Origin: Macrolepiota albuminosa
Taxonomy: Eukaryota > Basidiomycota > Agaricomycetes > Agaricales > Agaricaceae
Length of the DNA: 64,000 nt
Direction: 5' to 3'
Assembly: GCA_027475525.1 (NCBI GenBank)
Contig: JAMWFC010000046.1
Coordinates: 1,364,001 to 1,428,000 of the forward strand
Below are positions 36,345 to 49,055 of this stretch, one piece after another. Below the pieces are notes generated by a model. The model had not been told where the DNA came from. It was given only the letters and a program-made list of their open reading frames with translations, and did no database searches. Both the position numbers and the translations under genes were made by a program. Within the stretch, counting starts at the first letter, position 1, and each line of letters starts with the position of its first letter.

Positions 36345-39300
36345 TCAAAGACCGAGTAAGGCGCGAAGACGGGTAAACAGGGGGATAGCGAGGGCTTTGG
36401 TGAAGAGGTCCGCTACATTGTGCTTTGTGTTGACATAGCGTATGCATAGCTCGTTAGACTGAATGCGTTCCCGCAGAAAGTGATACTTGATATCTACATG
36501 CTTGACCCGTGCATGTAATGTGGGGTCTTCTGACAAGTCGATGGCGGCATTATTGTCACAGAGAATGGGCGTTGGTTCTGACACTATATCACCGTAGCTG
36601 ATCCCCTTCATTAGTGAACGTAGCCATATGCACTCTTGCACGCTTTCGAAGGCAGCCATATATTCAGCCTTGCAGGATGATGCTGCGACCATCTTCTGTT
36701 TTCTTGCGGCCCACGAGATAGCACCAGAACCAAGACTCCAAGCATACCCACTGATACTCCGTCTTGTGTCAGGGCAGTTGGCCCAGTCAGAGTCCGTGAA
36801 CCTGGTAAGGTGGAGTATACCGCCGTTGCCGCTGAGGGTGAGTTTCAGGTCACGAGTATCCTTGAGATACTGGACTAGTCGTATGGTGGCGTTCCAATGT
36901 ATGGTTGTGTAGTTGTCGACAAATTGTGTCAGCTGTTGGACGGCGTAAGCTATGTCAGGGCGAGTCGAGATCGCCACGTATAGTAAGCAGCCCACGAGTG
37001 ACCTGTATGGGGTGCGATCCAGGGCAAGTTGCTCTTCATGTGAGAGTGTTGAGCGATCGATCCGACGTAGTTTCAGGCCCGGATCAAGAGGGAGGAAAAG
37101 TGGTGTCGTGTCCTTCTGTCCAAATTGCTGTATGATCTTGTCAATTAGTGCTGTCTGGGATAATTGAACCAGGCATTTGTCCCGATCCCACTCGACGGAG
37201 ATGCCGACAACAAATTTGGGTATGCCTAAGTCAGTGATTGTCCATTCGGATCGCATCTGCGTCTTGAAGCGGTCATTCTTGGCCTTGGTGCTTGCGATGG
37301 ACAGAAAGTTGTCAACGTGGAGTGCGGCGATTGTTATGCCTGAGTCCGTTTTTCTATAGTAGATGCATGACTCACATGCAAGGCGAGTAAACCCCCATGA
37401 GATCATCTTGTCGTTGACCGTGGCGTTCCAGATGCGGCCGGCCTGCTTCATGCCGTACAAACCACGCATGAGGCACCATACCCAGCCTTCTCTACCTGGT
37501 TCCTTGAACCCTTCGGGCTGTTGCATATATTGAGTTTTGTCCTCTGGAAGGATGCCGTATAAGAAGGCCGTTTTGACATCGATCTGGGTGGCGTCCCAGC
37601 CTTTTGCTGCAGCGATGTGGAGGAGGATTCGCCATGATTCCATGCGTGCGGTAGGTGAGGTAGTTTTTGTGTAATCCCTTCCGTGTACTTGTTCAAACCC
37701 CTTGAACATGAGTCGTACTTTATACTGCACGATCTTGCCAGTTTTGTCTCACTTGATCTTGAATACCGGTCTACCTTTCCGGATTTTGTGTCCTGCTGGG
37801 ACTTGGTCTCGAGGTATAAGCTTGTAAACTTCCATGTCTCGTAACGATTTCAGTTCCTCCTTGTATGCCACCTTCCATCTGTGTGCGTCGGGTGATTCCT
37901 GCGCTTCCTGCCATGAAGAGGGTTCGTTGCCTAAGTCCAGGCTGATGGGATTGGCCTGTGATTTGGCAAGCGCAAGCAGGTGCTCTATTTTGTCCACAGT
38001 TGCGAGGTTTGCTAGGTCGGGAAGGTCAGCAGGCGCATCTTGATTGCGTGCTTGACCTTGCTGCTTGCCCGGTTCCACATCGAGTTGTGCTATCGCAGCT
38101 GCACAGCACTCGATCCTGGCTGTCTGAATCCTGGTTGCTGCATCTCGTGATTCTTGGACAGCGTGTTCGAGGTGTGAAGCTGGGGGATTATTGGGTTGAG
38201 ACCTAGCTGTCAGCACAGGTATACATGTAGATCGCTGTGGGATTGCTGGTTGCGGAATGATGTCATGGCCTTGGGGCACGCCGTGATCACTTGGGGGGGT
38301 TTGGGTTGGAGGTAGAGGGAGAGGATATTCGCCTTCACAGTCGTCTGGTGCTATAGGAGTTTCTGTGGATAACTTTTCCACTTCCGTAATTGTTCTTGGC
38401 TCGTCTTGTGTCTTAGTCAATGTTGATGGTGGGCTTATGACCTTGGGTGTATTTGGATATCCGTCGTGACGCTCAAGGAACCGTATGTGGTATGAGTCAT
38501 ATATTTTCTTAGTCCGTGGATCGTAGCAACGATAAGTCTTTGAGTTCAATCCATAGCCGATGAGGACACATTCTACGCTGCGTGCACTAAGCTTTGGGTT
38601 ATACTCATTCTGGATCAGGACGAATGCGCGGCAGCCTATTTCACGCATATACGAATAATCAGGGGGTCAATTGTACCAGAGTTGAAACAGCGTATTTCCT
38701 TTGAGTGATTTTGTCGGTGTTTTCTGGTGTAAGTGAAAAGCAGTGAGGTAAAATTCGTCCCACAAGGATTCAGGACATTTCGTTGCTAATCTCATGGTTC
38801 TGGCTTTGCCTTGCAGAGTCCTATGCATGCGTTCAACTCGACCCATATGGGCGGAGGTATAGAGAGCTCCAAATTACTGTGTTGTGCCCATAGCATTTAA
38901 CCATTTGTCCATCTCGTGACTTTTGAGTTTGCCATCGTTTCCTGTGTGGTATATGCCAACTCGTTTGCTGGTCTCAAGTTCCTTGGCTCGTTTCCAGTTC
39001 TGCAGTGCTGTGAGGGCTTTGTTTTTTGACTTAAGGGGTATAGACCACGACATGTTCGTATAATCATTGACCAAGTCCATAATGTATTTATTACCGGTAC
39101 GTGATTGGACATGCATCGGACCTGCTAAGTCTATCCACACGATCTTGAGTTTTTCAGTAGCCCTCCGCCCTTCCTCCCACACCCTTGGTACCGATGTTTT
39201 AGTCTGTTTCCCAAGAATACAAACGTCACATTTTGGCTGTGCTGGGAGTGAAGCGGATGGCGTACCTGGGAGCATGCCTGCACGTGCCATTGTCGCCACG

Positions 39301-40777
39301 ACCTGATAGTTGGCATGGCCAAGACGCCAGTGCCAAGTGTTGAGATTAATTGGGTATTGTGCAGCAGTGAGTGCATGTTCGGCGAGCGCAGTTTGGAGAT
39401 CGAGTGTATACAGGCGTCGTCCAGGGATCAGTGGTCCAGAGGCCAGGAGTGTGCCGCTATTGCTGTCGAGGATGGTTACACCCAGATTGGTGAAGGTAAT
39501 GGATGCGTTCATTCCCGAGACAAGTGCCGAGACTGATATGAGACGTACAGTGGAGGCAGGAATATATAGTGCGTTTTCAAGGACTATCTCAGTCTTGTTT
39601 TGTATGTGGAGTCGTATTTTTCCGATACCGATTGCTTCGACAGATGAATTGCCTATGCCTCTGATTGTCCGAGGTGGAATGGCCTGGAGGGTGACGAAGT
39701 CAGATCTACAGGGGGAAATGTGGACTGTGGCCCCAGAGTTGAGGTAGAAGGGTTTCTCGTTGAGGGAAACCAGCGTGGTGCGTTCCGCTTGGTTGAGTGG
39801 GGCAATTACTGTAGTGGCGAGGATGGTCTCGCAGTCTCGGGTGGCTTCATCCCCCCAGTCAACTGATAATCGAAGCTCATCGCCAAGGTCATTCAGATCA
39901 TCTTCGACGGCCATAAATCCTTGGTACTCGAAGAAGTCGGTTGAGTTGGTTAGGGGGGTGGATGATGTGACGCCGGCAAATTCAGTGGAATCATTTTTTG
40001 CGGCATCGATCTGGATTTTTTGTAAGTGAGAAGCGTCCACAATGTAAGCTTGACCATTGAGTTCTTTCACAGCTATGCCAGTTTTGGCGTTAGTGCCTCC
40101 TGTCTTGTTATTACCTCCTCCTGTCTTTGTCCCTCCTCCTCGCACTGCTAGGCGTGCAGCTTTCGATTCTTCAATCATCTTGCCGGCCATTCCTCCTCCT
40201 GGCTTTATACACCACGCTTTGGTGTGTCCACGGCATGTCAGCCTGAGCTGGTAACAGATCTCGCAGCAGGAGAAGTTCGGGCCATGGTTGTGAGGGCGAC
40301 CGGAGCCTTTGGCAATGAGTGCAGTGTCAGAGGCAGGTTTCAAAAGGGTGGCGAGGCTGTCAATAGTCTGGAAGAGCTTGCGAATGTTGGTGGAGGTGTA
40401 GGTTTTGTCCTTGGTTGAGTCAGCAAGTTCACGGGATACCTGGATCTGAACTGATTCAAAAGATTTGTCGTTGATGGAATTCAGCAGCGCAATGCACTTG
40501 AGCAAGTCTTTGTCGATGTCGCTGATGGTGAAGGCCTGGTCCACAAGCTCGCATATCTTCCGAGTGGTAGTCTTAATTGGTTCAGAGACAGGAACATACG
40601 TGGATAAGGCCTCGCAGATTAGGTTGACTTGCTTGATTGGTCCCTCACGATGCGCTTGAGACTTTAGTGCGTCGTAGCATTCCTTAGCAGTGCCGTCCAT
40701 GACCAGACCTTCCTGCTCAGCATCTGATACTGCAGCCCGTATAACGCCAATTATTAGATTGTTGTTGGAGAGCCAGT
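36345..40777 (-). pseudogene. Copia gag-pol, interrupted by stops and mutated active sites
   Basis: The frame runs minus from the gypsy insertion point to TAG/TAA at 36345, broken by TAA at 38874-38876, TGA at 38667-38669 and TGA at 37749-37751, all in one frame. In order: gag, a Cys/His knuckle (CEICYQLRLTC), protease NSGATVHI (normally DSGA), GAG-pre-integrase WHWRLGHANY and a KCDVCILGK knuckle, integrase VWIDLAGPMHV and SAHMGRVERMHRT, RT KTAFLYGILPEDKTQYMQQP, and RNase H FTDSDWANCPDTRRSISGYA. The RT catalytic YVDD is changed to HVDN, and the protease Asp is Asn. It cannot be active as it stands. Confidence 0.9.
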
Positions 40778-40782
40778 TGGCA

Positions 40783-41093
40783 TGTAGCGTAGTCTGCTAT
40801 GTGGCGTTGGCCACATAGCTTTACTTACTGTAGAGTAGTCTATATTATATTATATTTATTATAATATAATATTAGTTTACATTATTATAAATAGTTTTAC
40901 CAGCTGCTTACAAAGCAGCTTAATTTTGTTATTTATTATAATATAATATTAGTTTACATTATTATAAATAGTTTTACCAGCTGCTTACAAAGCAGCTTAA
41001 TTTTGTGTATACTACATTGTCAATAGACTGGTCTGGTCTGATTCAGTATTGTGTGTGCACACTAAGCTCAATAAACTTTGTAACTTTGTTACA
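40783..41093 (+). repeat. 5' LTR of the gypsy element
   Basis: 311 bp as assembled, including one extra 77-bp unit. Without it the length is 234 bp, exactly that of the 3' LTR. The AT-rich centre has ATTTATTATAATATAATATT, then ACCAGCTGCTTACAAAGCAGC, a small inverted repeat. Confidence 0.95.
40853..41006. repeat. Exact 77-bp tandem duplication in gypsy 5' LTR
   Basis: Units 40853-40929 and 40930-41006. The 3' LTR has a single unit, which shows directly that the second unit here is extra. Confidence 0.97.
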
Positions 41094-41107
41094 TTTTTTT
41101 GAATCCG

Positions 41108-41261
41108 CCAGCTAGGATCTATTGCCTAGCATCCGACGTCAGTTGCTGAGTTTGTTGACAGAACTCTATCAGCTTCTCGAGCTTCCAGCTAGGATCTATT
41201 GCCTAGCATCCGACGTCAGTTGCTGAGTTTGTTGACAGAACTCTATCAGCTTCTCGAGCTT
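41108..41261. repeat. 77-bp tandem duplication after gypsy 5' LTR
   Basis: Units 41108-41184 and 41185-41261 are identical. They lie in the gypsy leader, just before gag. Confidence 0.97.
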
Positions 41262-41262
41262 C

Positions 41263-43839
41263 TTGCACAGCCACACCATGCAAATTTCAAACAGGGGATT
41301 GATGAGTAATCCCATACCTGCAGTGCCCACTGACGGCGGGCGAAATGCCCACGACCTATGGGGAGACCCAGCAGACACCCAGGACGCGTCAGCGTCCAAT
41401 GCGGGTCAGGTAAGACCCAAGGCTCGAGACCGAGGTCAGAGTACTGACCTGGCCAGAAATGAGAGCGAGGCCCGGAGAGCTGAAAGCTCACAGCAGGACG
41501 GTCTGCAATGCCTCCAGGACAAGATGCCCGGGGGATTAATGCCCCCAGTTATGCAGCTGCCAGGAGGACTGCGACGGTCTAGCCAATTGGCTTCCAAAGG
41601 ACCCCCAGAGGACAGCCAACAGTTAACCAGTGCCTATGGCGCCCCAGGAGACGCCGAGTCGTCAGTACGGACTGGGAGAGCCCTCCCTGCGAGCCAGAGT
41701 AGTGGGACCAGGCGGTCCACCGCGGGCTCAATGCCTTCTAAAATGGCGGAAGCCCGCATAGAGGAGGTACTGGAGGAGGCTGCAAGGCCTGAAGTATCCC
41801 GTGTGGAAAACCAATTCCCGCGCACACCAGCAGTGGAGGAAGCTCCAGAGGTTGTAGAGCTTTCAGAGGAGGTGATGGAGTCGTCAAGTGATGACGATGC
41901 CAGAGCAGAGGAACAGCAGCTGAAAACCGCGTATACCGTGTGCTTGCGGGTGTTCTGGGACTTGCACCCAGAGGTGATGAAATACACCACCCAAGCGCGA
42001 CTCAAGCGCTATGCGTCAGCCCATATAGTAGCACTTAGGCGACAAGGGCACGAAGTGCCCAATGTATTCAGTACAAAATATACTGATTTAATGGTGAGAG
42101 TGCTCACGATGGAGCTGCAAATGTATGTGCAGCGGAAGGCCACATGGCAATTGGGGGTCTCGACTCCCTGGAGCCACACGTCTAAAGAATGCTCGGCACA
42201 ATGCAATCAAGACGTCGGAATCGAGCTAGTGGAGGCACTAGCACGGGCGCAAGAAGTGCCCGAAGTAAGACCGGTGAGTACTTTTTATACTCCAGCAGGA
42301 CAAGGGTGGCGTGAGGAGCCCCCACACATGCGTAACCACGACCGTAGGACAGATATGTCAGGTCTGGATGGGCACAATAGTACTGTGCTCAAGGTGGAGA
42401 GCAAGGCATCTGTGATGCCACGCGTGCCCATGGCCAAAATGTTGAGCGACAGAGTCGCGTACCAACGTATGCGCAATGGCAACCTCAGGACTAAGGGACA
42501 GTCCCTTATTGACAATCAAGGCATCGTATTTGAGGGCACTAAGCCCATTGACGAGATGCATCGTAAATTCGTCATGCAGGGTCAGGAGAATCAAGCTTCT
42601 CCAGTTCCAGAGCAGCGCAATGATCATGATCAAGGAGACTTCCTCGATTGAGATGGCGCCACGAGACATGATGTCCCTGGTAACGGCCAGGATGACGGCC
42701 CTAGGTCGATTTCTCAAGACGAGGGCAATTATGCCCACAGTCGAGGAGGCTCGGGACGTCCTCCGCAAGGCGGACGAGGGAAGTCACTTCCCCATGCCGC
42801 TGATTTGGCAACTAGATCCCTGGGTCAGCGGGAGGCCATTCGAATGCATCGTGAAGCCATGCACGATCGCCTGCATTGAGTAGTCAATGATGCCCTGGGT
42901 GTAACCTTACGGTTACCAGATGGAGTGAAGCTGCATAAAGCAGACAGTAGGCACATTTGCACCTATACGGGCGCGTCCAAGTTCAGCGACCTGGAAGATT
43001 GGGCGATGGATGTATGCACCCATCTCGCCATGTGCTTATACGGAGGTGACCATATGGAACGAGAACAAATCTTCGTTCTTCCTGAGTTCTTGGCCGGAGA
43101 GGCCATGGGATGGTTTCAACGGGCAGTACTGCACGTCAACCGTGTCCAATATGACTGGACATTCAAAGGAGTCCTTACAGGACTGTACGATCGATTCGTA
43201 CACCCCTCAACGCTCCAGGATGCAAGGCAGGACTTCCAGTCCGCCAAGTACACTGAGAAGTTGGGAGTACAAGGGTTCTATGATACCCTTAATGACCATG
43301 CCCAGAACATGGCAGTATACCCGGACGGGTATACAATGCTCGAAACGTTCTTGGATGGCATTCCAGCGGATATGCGCCGCTATTTGATACGTGAGGACGG
43401 ATTGTCCCCAGAAGTCAACAATGTGGAAGAATTTGTGGCATATGCCATCCGGTATGAGCAGTCTCTGAAGACTGCTAACCACTACGAACATCGGAGTAGA
43501 CACAAAGGGGGACCCAGGCGACTACCGCCTGGTGGGACACCCTCATGGGGTCAGCATGTGGGGATCTTCCTGGCCAAAAAGACCGATTTGGACCGTGACC
43601 GCAACACATGGTTTGTTGTACGCAGAACCCCTGTGGCAAACCAAGGGCAGAGCTGCCCACGCCCAGATCGGGCGCCGGACAGAGAACGTCCTAAACCAAG
43701 GCCGGACTTCAAACCGGCCAACCCACCAGGTCAGACGGGGACTTGTTTTGCATGTGGCCAACCAGGCCACTACGCTACCAACTGCCCCGCAAAGCCAGGA
43801 GCCCCGAGGAAGGGGTATACACCCCGTGCCCACCTTTGA
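41263..43839 (+). pseudogene. Gypsy gag with CCHC zinc knuckle
   Basis: A single frame from 41263 (or the ATG at 41278, in better context, ACCATGC) to 43839, broken by TGA at 42649-42651 and 42877-42879. A long acidic, probably disordered N-terminal part is followed by a gag core (SKFSDLEDWAMDVCTHLAM, GWFQRAVLHVNRVQYDW) and the nucleic-acid-binding knuckle CFACGQPGHYATNC. The frame continues past a third TGA (43837-43839) into the protease, so gag and protease were probably one reading frame. All three stops fit an Arg CGA changed to TGA. Confidence 0.85.
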
Positions 43840-44186
43840 GCTGCACATACTGCAGCCGTGAGTGGGAGTGACGGAGACGTATCTGCCAAGTCTGAGGCAG
43901 AGCACCCCACAAACGACCAGGAGCCCCCAGAGGAGGCATCGGGTGCCGAGCCCGAGAGTGTGGTCGTGGAGGGGGAGGAGTACGTCACAGTCGACATATA
44001 TGATGACGTCTACAACAATGAGTACTACAGTCGCAACAGCGACTCCGAGTGCTTAGCGGCAATGACGGATTGGCCGTCCACAAATGATCCTGAACAGAAT
44101 AACGTGGTTTGGATGAAGAAGGTGACTCTTCGTCGTGCAGAGGGCACTTTGCAGCGCCCTACATTGAAACGAGCAGACAAGGAGTG

Positions 44187-44340
44187 CCTGGTCTTGTATG
44201 TGGACGTAGATGGCCACAAGGCATGGACCCTATGGGACTCTGGGAGTACTACATCGGGCATAACCTGGTCTTGTATGTGGACGTAGATGGCCACAAGGCA
44301 TGGACCCTATGGGACTCTGGGAGTACTACATCGGGCATAA
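44187..44340. repeat. 77-bp tandem duplication in gypsy protease
   Basis: Units 44187-44263 and 44264-44340. It duplicates the DSG active-site region and shifts the frame by two. Confidence 0.97.
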
Positions 44341-45737
44341 CGCCCCAGTTCGCCCATGTGTATGGAATATCTGTGCAGGAGTTGGATATGCCATTGGCGT
44401 TACAGCTGGGCACCGTAGGAAGCCGAGCCATGGTGCAGTATGGGACAAATGTGAATGTCCAAACGCCAGGCTCACGTAGCTGGGAATACATGGATGTAGC
44501 GAACTTCAATCGCTACGATATGATACTGGGAACACCATTCATGCGGCGTAACAAAGTCATACTAGACTTTGACCACTGTCAAGTACTAGTGAATGGGAAA
44601 GTGATCCCAGCCGAACGTGCTACAGCAGATGACACTGATAATCGTCTGCGACGTCATCGCACTATGGAGAAATGCAAGGACTCTCCATGACTTGGCCGGC
44701 ACAGAGTGCCAGCCATGGAGGATGTGGAGGAGGAAGTGCAGGCTATGCCTGGACTGAGCGCAGACCACAATGTGGTAATGATGAGCGAGGAGGAGTATCA
44801 AGCCTCCAAGAGGAGCAACAAGTAAATAACTGCTCCTGAGACTCGAGGCGCAAAGCCTCCAGACAAACGCCATCAAAAGGCAAGATGACGGGAGGACTCA
44901 GTGGATGATGTCCACCTACGTCCTCACGAGTCAAGTTGGAAGACTTGAAAGACAGCATCCGAGAGGTGGAAGCCTCAGGAGAGGGGGACACACGGTCCCT
45001 ATGGGAGCGACCAGCCCCCTGCCAGAGTACGACTGGGCATACGACCCCCGAATGCCGCAAGAGTGGAACGAGCTGGTGGCAGCCATGTGTGTGCAAAATG
45101 CGCACCAGAGACGGATGACCATTAAACCAGCGTATTGCCAGCCAGCCTCGGACGAGGTGTCCGTAGCGTACTCACTTGTACGTGAGGGGAAAAGCCTTGT
45201 GGCTTATAAGGCAGCAGCAGCGGGTGCTCCGCTAAGACTACATATACCCAATGACAGTGTCAATCAGGTGCTCGCAATGCGCAAGCAGTATGCACCGCCG
45301 CCTCGGCCACCCTCAGAGACGGTGGAAGTACTTCCCCCGGTGCGTATGAAGGGGAAGCAGAAGGCGACAAGCCTTAGTGAGGAAGATATTCCTCGGTTGC
45401 GTCAGCAATGGCAAGGAGAATTTGCTGACATGGTCAACGGGACCAAGGAGGAGCTTCCGCCATGGTGGGAGGTGAACCATGAGATCAATCTCATAGACGA
45501 GAGCAAGCAGTATAAGTACCACTTGCCACGATGCCCACGCGCCCTCCAGGAGCAACTACGCGATAAGACTAATTGCTATTTAAATGCTCAATGGTGGTCC
45601 CCATGCACCACCGCCCAAGCTGCACCATTATTGTGCATCCTGAAGAAGGATGGAACCCTTCGAACAGCTCTTGATGCACGTCAGCGCAATGACAATACCA
45701 TAAAGGATGTAACTCCTTTACCAGATCAAGAGGTGAT

Positions 45738-45891
45738 CCGGGAAGACGTGGCTCGGGCGAAGTATTGCTCAAAGATTGACCTTACTGACGCTTACGAGCA
45801 GGTGCGCATTTGCACCGGGAAGACGTGGCTCGGGCGAAGTATTGCTCAAAGATTGACCTTACTGACGCTTACGAGCAGGTGCGCATTTGCA
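45738..45891. repeat. 77-bp tandem duplication in gypsy RT
   Basis: Units 45738-45814 and 45815-45891. It repeats the segment coding for KIDLTDAYEQVRICT and shifts the frame. Confidence 0.97.
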
Positions 45892-47448
45892 CCGAGGACG
45901 TACCCAAGACCGTATTTGCATCAATCATGGGCACGTTCACGAGCAATATAATGCAGATTGGAGACTGTAATGCTCCAGCAACTTTCCAGAGGCTAATGAC
46001 CTCTATTTTCCGAGACGTAATAGGACGTTTTATGCACGTCTACCTAGATGACATATTCATCTACTTGGATTCTATGGAGGAGCATGAGCAGCACCTCAGA
46101 GTCGTATTCGAACGACTGCGCAAGTACAAGTTGTACTTGAAGTGGAAGAAATGTGAGCTCTACGCTCAGAGTATAGACTGCCTAGGGCATGTCATAGATG
46201 AGCGGGGTATCCACCCTGATCAGGACAAGCTCGATCGCATTCGGGAGTGGTGAACGCCCCAAAACTACAATGACATCCAACGGTTCGTTGGTCTTGTCAA
46301 CTACATATCGAGCTTCTTGCCCAATGTCACAGCCTATACTGGGCCACTTATGGCCATGACACAGAACGGGTCACCGTTCAATTGGAGGCCATTGCACCAG
46401 CGGTGCTTTGAGATGGTCAAACGGATCTGTACGAAGACTCCGGTGATTTGACCAATCGACCCTAGACAGGACGAGCCGATATGGCTCATTTGCAACGCAT
46501 CCAAGACAGGCATCGGAGCCATGTATGGCCAGGAAAGCAGCTGGCAGACGTGCCGCCCAGCAGGGTTCATGTCGAAGAAGTTCACGACGGCCCAGCAAAA
46601 CTATGCGGTGCACAAGCTGGAGACTCTTGCCATACTCGAGGCCCTCCTCAAGTGGGAGGATAAGCTGATGGGATATCCCATCCACATCATAACGGACCAC
46701 AAGGCCCTTGAGTTCTTCAAAACTCAGGTAAACTTGTCGCCATGTCAGCGACGGTGGATAGACTACATGTCAAGATACCAGTTCGACATCACCTATGTTA
46801 AAGGTGAACTCAACAAAGTGGCAGACTGCTTGTCACGCTACTTTGAGAGTGATGTAGTTGGGGAGGCTCATGAGCCTCATGAGTATGTGCAGGCAGACTG
46901 CCGCATAGACCCTGATGGAGAGGATTTACCTCTCCACCGATACCAGGAGCTCAGGGAGCATGTCCTGGAAGTACGCGCTATGCATGATGATGAACGGAGG
47001 TGAAGCACTTGCCTCAGGGAGCAGCGTGAAGAGCGGGATGTAGCTGCCCAGTTGCTCAAGGAGCATGAAGCCGTGGACCCAACGTCCACTGGGGAGCATG
47101 AGCGCCACGATATACCCGTTACGCTTGCAGAGATGCTCGAAGGTGAATTGCCTTCATCCCAGCCCCCTAGCCTGGTCAATGACGACTTCTGAAAGGAAGT
47201 GGTGCAGGACTATGGCAATGATTCTCTCTTCGCCAAGATAATTGCCAATCCTGACGACCATCCTCGGTTCAGGCATGAGCCTGGTGGACTGATCACGATG
47301 GAGAACTGTCAAGGGGTGGCAGTGGTATGCCTTCCCCATACGTGAACCATTGTTACGCGGGTCTTGGACCAGGCCCATGCACTGGTGGGGCACTTTGGTG
47401 CTGCCCGGACGTTGGGCTACATCCGAAGATGGTATTGGTGGCCACGTA

Positions 47449-47602
47449 TGGCCCAGGAAGTGACTAAGTTTTGCGCCTCATGCGCAGCGTGTCAGAGGGC
47501 AAAGTTGCCCCCTGGATCCCCTCCCTGGCCCAGGAAGTGACTAAGTTTTGCGCCTCATGCGCAGCGTGTCAGAGGGCAAAGTTGCCCCCTGGATCCCCTC
47601 CC
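47449..47602. repeat. 77-bp tandem duplication in gypsy integrase knuckle
   Basis: Units 47449-47525 and 47526-47602. It repeats the integrase zinc-binding CASCAACQRAK segment. Confidence 0.97.
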
Positions 47603-47793
47603 GGGAAGCTACACCAGCTACCCGTGCTGGTGAAACCTTGGGATTCAATTGGAATGGACTTCGTAGGTCCCTTTCCCAAGTCCAGAGGGTTCGATTACCT
47701 CTGGGTGGTCATATGCCACATGACAAGCATGGTGCACCTCATACCGGTGCAAACTATGCTGACGGCTAAGGAGCTGTCATGGATCTACCTGAG

Positions 47794-47947
47794 GGAGATC
47801 GTTAGGCTGCATGGGCTGCCTAGCACCATTGTGAGCGACTGTGACTCGAAGTTCACGTCTCAATGGTGGAGGAGATCGTTAGGCTGCATGGGCTGCCTAG
47901 CACCATTGTGAGCGACTGTGACTCGAAGTTCACGTCTCAATGGTGGA
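47794..47947. repeat. 77-bp tandem duplication in gypsy integrase core
   Basis: Units 47794-47870 and 47871-47947. It repeats the segment around STIVSDCDSKFTSQ. Confidence 0.97.
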
Positions 47948-48901
47948 GAGAACTCCACAAACTGCTAGGAGCACGACTCCTCATGTCGACGTCCTTCCAT
48001 CCTCAAACGGATGGGCAGACAGAGCAGGCTAACCGCAGTATAGGTCAGATTCTGAGGGCAGTTGTTTGCCCTGACCAACGGGACTGGGTGGACTGGTGTC
48101 CACTCACTGAGTTCACGATTAATGTGAGTATCTTGGATACCACAGGGTATGCGCCCTTTGAACTCAACGGAGGGTACTTGCCCTCCATGCTGCACGAAGT
48201 TCGTGCTGATACGGTGGCTCACCGCGGAGTTGTCGAGTTCGCCAGGCAGGCCCTGGAGAACATCGCAGCGGCGCATGACCCCATCATAGAGGCGCGAGTC
48301 TTTCAGGCAAAAAACACCAATCACCGTAGGCGAGCAGACCCGCCAATAGCAGTAGGAGCGTTGGTATACCTATCAACATGTAATCTGAGGCTCCCAAAGG
48401 GACAGGCGAGTAAACTCTGCCCGAAATGGGTAGGCCCATACCGCGTTCTAGATGCAGAGCCAAGTACCTCCAACTACGTGTTGGAGCTGCCTCTGGCATT
48501 ACAGGAACGACGCATTGTTCCTAAGTTTCATGTGTCGCTGTTGCGACCTTACAGCGCGTCTGACGATGCGCTGTTCCCTAACAGGGCAACCCCGGGCCCC
48601 TATGATTTTGGGGCTCGAGACGATGACAAATGGTTTGTCAAGTGCATAATTGGGCACCGGTGGACTGAGCGTAACACACTTGAGTTTGAAGTATGCTGGT
48701 CCCTCGGGGACACAACATGGGAGCCACACTCCCATTGCTCCAAGTTAGCAGCACTTGACCATTATTTGGAGTTGAAGGGCGTTAAGCACCCACATCAATT
48801 AAGTAAGTGTGCCGGCGCCTAATTTGATCGGCAGTGCCAATCGCGGCTTGGCTGAGTTGGTCAGCAGCTGTGGCTGAAACACGTCTTAAAAGGCAAAATT
48901 T

Positions 48902-49055
48902 CTTTTTCGCTTTTTTCCCCAACCATGGACAACATGCCCGTGGACCTGAGTGAACAGCAGCAGCAGTTTGAGAGTACGCTTTTTCGCTTTTTTCCCCAAC
49001 CATGGACAACATGCCCGTGGACCTGAGTGAACAGCAGCAGCAGTTTGAGAGTACG
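48902..49055. repeat. 77-bp tandem duplication at accessory-frame start
   Basis: Units 48902-48978 and 48979-49055. Both copies carry the ACCATGG start of the accessory frame (ATG at 48925 and 49002). Confidence 0.97.

Larger units (their letters stand above)
43840..48822 (+). pseudogene. Gypsy pol: protease, RT, RNase H, integrase, chromodomain
   Basis: Protease WDSGSTTSGI is near 44240 and again in the duplicated unit. RT shows KIDLTDAYEQVRI and the catalytic YLDDIFIYL (about 46040). RNase H shows ICNASKTGIGAMYG and YPIHIITDHKALEFF. The integrase has CASCAACQRAK, GMDFVGPFPKSRGF, STIVSDCDSKFTSQ and TSFHPQTDGQTEQANR. A chromodomain (WTERNTLEFEVCWSLGDTTW, about 48660-48780) precedes TAA at 48822. 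TGA stops lie at 44688, 46251, 46449, 47001, 47190 and 47343. Frame jumps at 44.2, 45.8, 47.5 and 47.9 kb coincide exactly with 77-bp duplications. One more frame change, between 44.8 and 45.0 kb, separates protease from RT. Confidence 0.92.

Noticed and set aside
42358..42768. Minus-strand open frames inside the gypsy element
   Set aside because: They are shadows opposite gag, pol and the accessory frame and contain no domains.
27342..49055. The 77-bp repeats as minisatellites or a recombination system
   Set aside because: Unit sequences are unrelated to each other while the period is identical. Each has exactly two copies, and they interrupt otherwise continuous frames. An assembly cause is far simpler.
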